DNA of 64,000 nucleotides from Paenibacillus sp. RC67. Lineage in GTDB: Bacteria; Bacillota; Bacilli; Paenibacillales; NBRC-103111. Positions 61,011-64,000 of the stretch are shown here, in pieces. The stretch covers positions 1,034,001 to 1,098,000 of the forward strand of contig NZ_CP125098.1 of assembly GCF_030020805.1 (NCBI RefSeq), read 5' to 3'. The notes beneath the pieces are model-generated. The model had not been told where the DNA came from. It ran no database searches and saw nothing but the letters and a program-made list of their open reading frames with translations. The position numbers and the translations under genes were made by a program. The first letter of the stretch is position 1; each line of letters begins with the position of its first letter.

Positions 61011-62282
61011 ATGGAGAACAAGCTAAAATCTCCACGTTTTCATTATGGATGGGTGGTCATCCTCGTTACTTTCGTAACGCTGCTCGTATCTGCTGGTGTT
61101 CGTTCGATGTCCAGCATTCTTATAGTTCCTTTTGAAAAGGAGTTCGGTTGGAATCGGGGCAGTATTTCCGGTGTTATCTCCATAGGTATCTTTTTATACG
61201 GCTTGATGGGCCCTTTCTCTGCTGCTGTACTGCAAAAGTATGGAATTCGGAGAGTGCTGGTCATCTCCTTGACGGTATTGGCAGCCAGCATGGCTGTAAC
61301 ACCACTCATGACGGCTTATTGGCAGTATGAAATACTGTGGGGTGTTGTCTCAGGTCTCGCAACAGGAATGATGGCGAATGTGCTTGGGGTTACGGTTAGT
61401 AACCAATGGTTTGTGAAACGTAAAGGCCTTGTCGTCGGATTGCTTACAGCCAGTGCCGCTACGGGTCAACTGCTGTTCCTGCCTATGCTGGCAAAAATTA
61501 TGGTCGAGGCCGGCTGGAGATATGCCGTCTATACGTCTGTCGGAGCTATAGTGATCGTACTGATCGCCGTTGCGATCTGGATGCGAAACCATCCTTATGA
61601 TATAGGGGCAGCCCCTTATGGTACGGAGGAGGTTGTTCAGCCAGTTCCGTTCAAAGGAAACTTATTTCTCACTCCACTGTCGGCGCTGCGTTCTGCAATG
61701 ACGAATATGACCTTTTGGCTGCTCGCTGGAACATTCTTCTTCTGCGGATTTTCCACGAACGGTTTGATTGGTACCCATCTGATCTCAGCCTGTGGAGATT
61801 ACGGGATTCCCGAAGTTATGGCGGCCGGATTGCTAGCCTTGATGGGCCTGTTCGATCTTGTAGGGACGACACTGTCGGGTTGGCTCTCAGATCGGTTCGA
61901 TAGCCGGAAGCTGCTGTTCTGGTATTACGGTCTTCGCGGACTGTCGCTCCTGTTCTTGCCTTATGCGCTCAATGCAGGTCCTAACATGCTTCTCATCTTT
62001 TCAATCTTTTATGGTCTGGACTGGATTGCCACTGTGCCGCCAACCGTGAAGCTCGCTACCAAAGAATTCGGCAAGGAGAAATCCGGTATGATCTTCGGAT
62101 GGGTTGTTGTAGCACATCAGGTTGGTGCTTCAGTAGCTGCTTATAGTGCGGGAGCGATGAGAGAATGGTTCGGCAGCTACACCATTTCTTTTGTCGCGGC
62201 AGGCTTCGTCTGTTTGTTCGCAGCTATGATGGCCATTCGGATTTCAAAGGCAGGCAATGCGCTTCATCAAGCTCAGGCATGA
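61011..62282 (+). CDS. MFS transporter (MCT/oxalate-formate-type)
   Basis: A 423-aa major facilitator protein with 12 predicted helices. HYGWVVILVTFVTLLVSAGVRS, LYGLMGPFSAAVLQKYGIRRVL (motif A-like loop) and GWLSDRFDSRKLLFWYYGLRG fit the monocarboxylate/oxalate-formate antiporter group. AAGGAAG precedes the ATG, 13 nt away. Regulated by the preceding MarR. Exporter or importer is undecided. Confidence 0.88.
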   Translation: MENKLKSPRFHYGWVVILVTFVTLLVSAGVRSMSSILIVPFEKEFGWNRGSISGVISIGIFLYGLMGPFSAAVLQKYGIRRVLVISLTVLAASMAVTPLMTAYWQYEILWGVVSGLATGMMANVLGVTVSNQWFVKRKGLVVGLLTASAATGQLLFLPMLAKIMVEAGWRYAVYTSVGAIVIVLIAVAIWMRNHPYDIGAAPYGTEEVVQPVPFKGNLFLTPLSALRSAMTNMTFWLLAGTFFFCGFSTNGLIGTHLISACGDYGIPEVMAAGLLALMGLFDLVGTTLSGWLSDRFDSRKLLFWYYGLRGLSLLFLPYALNAGPNMLLIFSIFYGLDWIATVPPTVKLATKEFGKEKSGMIFGWVVVAHQVGASVAAYSAGAMREWFGSYTISFVAAGFVCLFAAMMAIRISKAGNALHQAQA

Positions 62283-62343
62283 AAAATTAAGCTTGAGTTA
62301 TACATGCCAACGAGAAGAACGGACGAATTTCATCAAGAGGGAG

Positions 62344-62380
62344 AAAAAGCGTATGTTGCCTTAGGCAATGTACGCTTTTT
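62344..62380 (+). terminator. terminator after the MFS gene
   Basis: AAAAAGCGTATGTTGCC (62344-62360) pairs with GGCAATGTACGCTTTTT (62364-62380). Confidence 0.88.
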
Positions 62381-62524
62381 TGCATGGAGGGAAATGTGTG
62401 AGCCGGACTTTGCATCGTAAGATTTGTCAAAAAAAGAGAAGTCTAAGCCATGGGAGAGAGGCAGGCCTCATGCTATGATGCAGGGAAGAACACTTTAGTA
62501 ACAGGCCGAGGGAGGAAACGGTTA

Positions 62525-64000
62525 ATGCCACAGTCACAAAGCAAAGAGAATCAACAGCCTAATATTATCTACATCTTGGCGGATGATATGGGTTACGGGG
62601 ACGTAAGCAGCTTAAATCCGGATTCGAAAATTCATACTACGCATTTGGACCAAATGGCCGAAGCAGGGATGAGGTTTACAGACGGTCATTCCAGTTCAGC
62701 GGTATGCACGCCGTCGAGATACAGTATTTTGACAGGCAGATACAATTGGCGATCCCAGTTGAAGAGTGGAGTGATGAACGGGTATTCGCGTCCTCTCATC
62801 GAGGAAGGCAGAATGACTACGGCTTCTCTATTGAAGCAGGCAGGGTACCGAACGGCATGCGTCGGCAAATGGCATTTGGGTCTCGAATGGGTGAAGCAGG
62901 GTGAAGATCCTGCGGATGTAGACTTTACAAAGCCTATTACAAATGGACCAACCTCGCATGGCTTCGATTACTATTACGGAATTAGCGCTTCACTGGATAT
63001 GGCCCCTTATGTCTATATTGAGAATGATCGGGTAACTTCTCTTCCGGATCGGATTACGGTCGGGGACGAAGAAATGGGCTTTTGGCGAAAAGGTCCGACA
63101 GGTGCGGATTTTCATCATGAAGAGGTGCTGCCGAAATGTACGGAGAAAGTGTTAGAGATCATTGAGGGCTCGCGTAACGAACCATTCTTCATTTATTTCC
63201 CGCTGCCGGCACCTCATACTCCGATTCTGCCTGCAGCTGAATTTCTGGGGAAATCAGGAACGAACCTGTACGGGGACTTCGTCTTGATGTGCGATGATGT
63301 CGTCGGGCAAATTGTCAGCAAGCTGGAGGAATGCGGGTTAAACGACAATACGATTGTTATTTTTACAAGCGACAATGGATGCTCGCCAAAGGCTAACTAT
63401 GAAGAGCTGGCACAATTAGGGCATAATCCAAGCTACGTATTCCGAGGTCAAAAAGCGGATATTTACGAAGGCGGGCACCGCGTTCCGTTATTGGTCAAAT
63501 GGCCGCAAAGCATTAAAGCAGGTTCCGTGTCGGATGAGCCCGTATGCTTGGTTGATTTGTTGGCGACGGTTGCTGAGCTGGTAGGAGTGACTCTACCTGA
63601 TGAGGCCGGTGAAGACAGCGTGAGTAATCTAGCTGTATGGCAGGGTCGTGAACTTGCTGAACCGCTGAGAGAGGCCCTTGTTCATCATTCTATTAATGGC
63701 TCGTTCTCCATTCGTAAAGGCAGCTGGAAGCTGGAGCTGTGCCCTGGATCAGGGGGCTGGAGCAGCCCAAGACCAGGCCAAGAGCCTGAGGGAGCGTCAC
63801 CCATTCAATTGTATGACTTGACCCGAGACATCGGAGAGAGGGAGAATGTGCAGGAACATTATCCGGAAGTGGTAGAGGAGCTGACTCAACTGCTCATAGC
63901 CTACGTACGGAATGGCCGAAGCACACCAGGTGCATTTCAATCCAATGCAGGCGGAGTGAAGTGGGAGCAGGAGCTCACATGGATGAATGAAGCTGAAAGC
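62525..64000 (+). CDS. sulfatase, 3' end beyond window
   Basis: First 492 residues of an arylsulfatase-type sulfatase. IIYILADDMGYGDVSS holds the metal Asp pair; CTPSR (Cys61) is the formylglycine motif, modified by a formylglycine-generating enzyme or anaerobic sulfatase-maturating enzyme not present here; GKWHLG follows; FTSDNGC gives the second metal pair. No signal peptide is visible, so probably cytosolic. GGGAGG precedes the ATG. The frame stays open to the last base of the window. Confidence 0.92.
   Translation, partial: MPQSQSKENQQPNIIYILADDMGYGDVSSLNPDSKIHTTHLDQMAEAGMRFTDGHSSSAVCTPSRYSILTGRYNWRSQLKSGVMNGYSRPLIEEGRMTTASLLKQAGYRTACVGKWHLGLEWVKQGEDPADVDFTKPITNGPTSHGFDYYYGISASLDMAPYVYIENDRVTSLPDRITVGDEEMGFWRKGPTGADFHHEEVLPKCTEKVLEIIEGSRNEPFFIYFPLPAPHTPILPAAEFLGKSGTNLYGDFVLMCDDVVGQIVSKLEECGLNDNTIVIFTSDNGCSPKANYEELAQLGHNPSYVFRGQKADIYEGGHRVPLLVKWPQSIKAGSVSDEPVCLVDLLATVAELVGVTLPDEAGEDSVSNLAVWQGRELAEPLREALVHHSINGSFSIRKGSWKLELCPGSGGWSSPRPGQEPEGASPIQLYDLTRDIGERENVQEHYPEVVEELTQLLIAYVRNGRSTPGAFQSNAGGVKWEQELTWMNEAES

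Noticed and set aside
1..64000. CRISPR arrays, rRNA or tRNA genes
   Set aside because: No regularly spaced direct repeats with unique spacers, and no tRNA or rRNA signature sequence was seen by eye; a covariance search was not possible.

Overview
The window is chromosome from a spore-forming, low-to-mid GC Gram-positive bacterium, most likely Paenibacillus or a close relative. Evidence: two small acid-soluble spore protein genes (an alpha/beta-type SASP and sspI), a GerAB-type germinant permease, a YheC/D-type coat-associated protein, the ccpN-yqfL pair, a KinB-like kinase, purine-rich Shine-Dalgarno sites, and many hairpin plus T-run terminators. No rRNA, tRNA or CRISPR array was seen.

Layout. 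0-5.5 kb: SASP, a polysaccharide deacetylase lipoprotein, a TauE-type permease, class II fructose-bisphosphatase (glpX), and the gluconeogenic regulators ccpN and yqfL. 5.7-12.1 kb: a cytochrome b/sulfite-oxidase-fold fusion near MOSC, mobA, moaA and moeA (molybdenum cofactor), with a germination permease on the opposite strand. 12.6-20.7 kb: KinB-like kinase, Eis-like acetyltransferase, then a cell-envelope-stress cluster (small membrane protein, PspA, PspC, second PspA, LiaF, LiaS, LiaR). 20.7-24.4 kb: a TetR gene with two operator palindromes but no recognisable target, and several small genes. 24.6-32.9 kb: zwf, a phosphoesterase, prfC, a CcdC-like protein, a coat-associated protein and a two-component system. 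33-37.3 kb: a sugar operon (LacI, two Gfo/Idh/MocA dehydrogenases, ThuA-like). 37.4-39.3 kb: sspI, a KtrA/TrkA-type protein and a TrmH-family rRNA methyltransferase.

39,361-47,845 is an AT-rich 8.5-kb insertion, the most unusual part of the window. It has 23-bp imperfect terminal inverted repeats followed by sub-terminal repeated motifs, and a 7-bp direct repeat (AAAGACT) on both sides. It sits exactly at the start of the trmH terminator. It carries a frameshifted XRE regulator, a carboxylesterase fragment, an intact 777-aa TPR protein and an intact 1132-aa KAP-family P-loop NTPase, but no recognisable transposase. The TPR-KAP pair is a candidate defence cargo.

47.9-64 kb: TetR and flavodoxin-fold oxidoreductase with shared operators; an M-box riboswitch, a 57-codon leader ORF and a second attenuator ahead of the Mg2+ P-type ATPase mgtA; RodA/FtsW-like protein; several small hypothetical genes; a c-di-GMP-I riboswitch ahead of a chemotaxis receptor; a HAD hydrolase; a 224-bp foldback element; MarR and MFS transporter with shared operators; and a sulfatase cut by the window edge.
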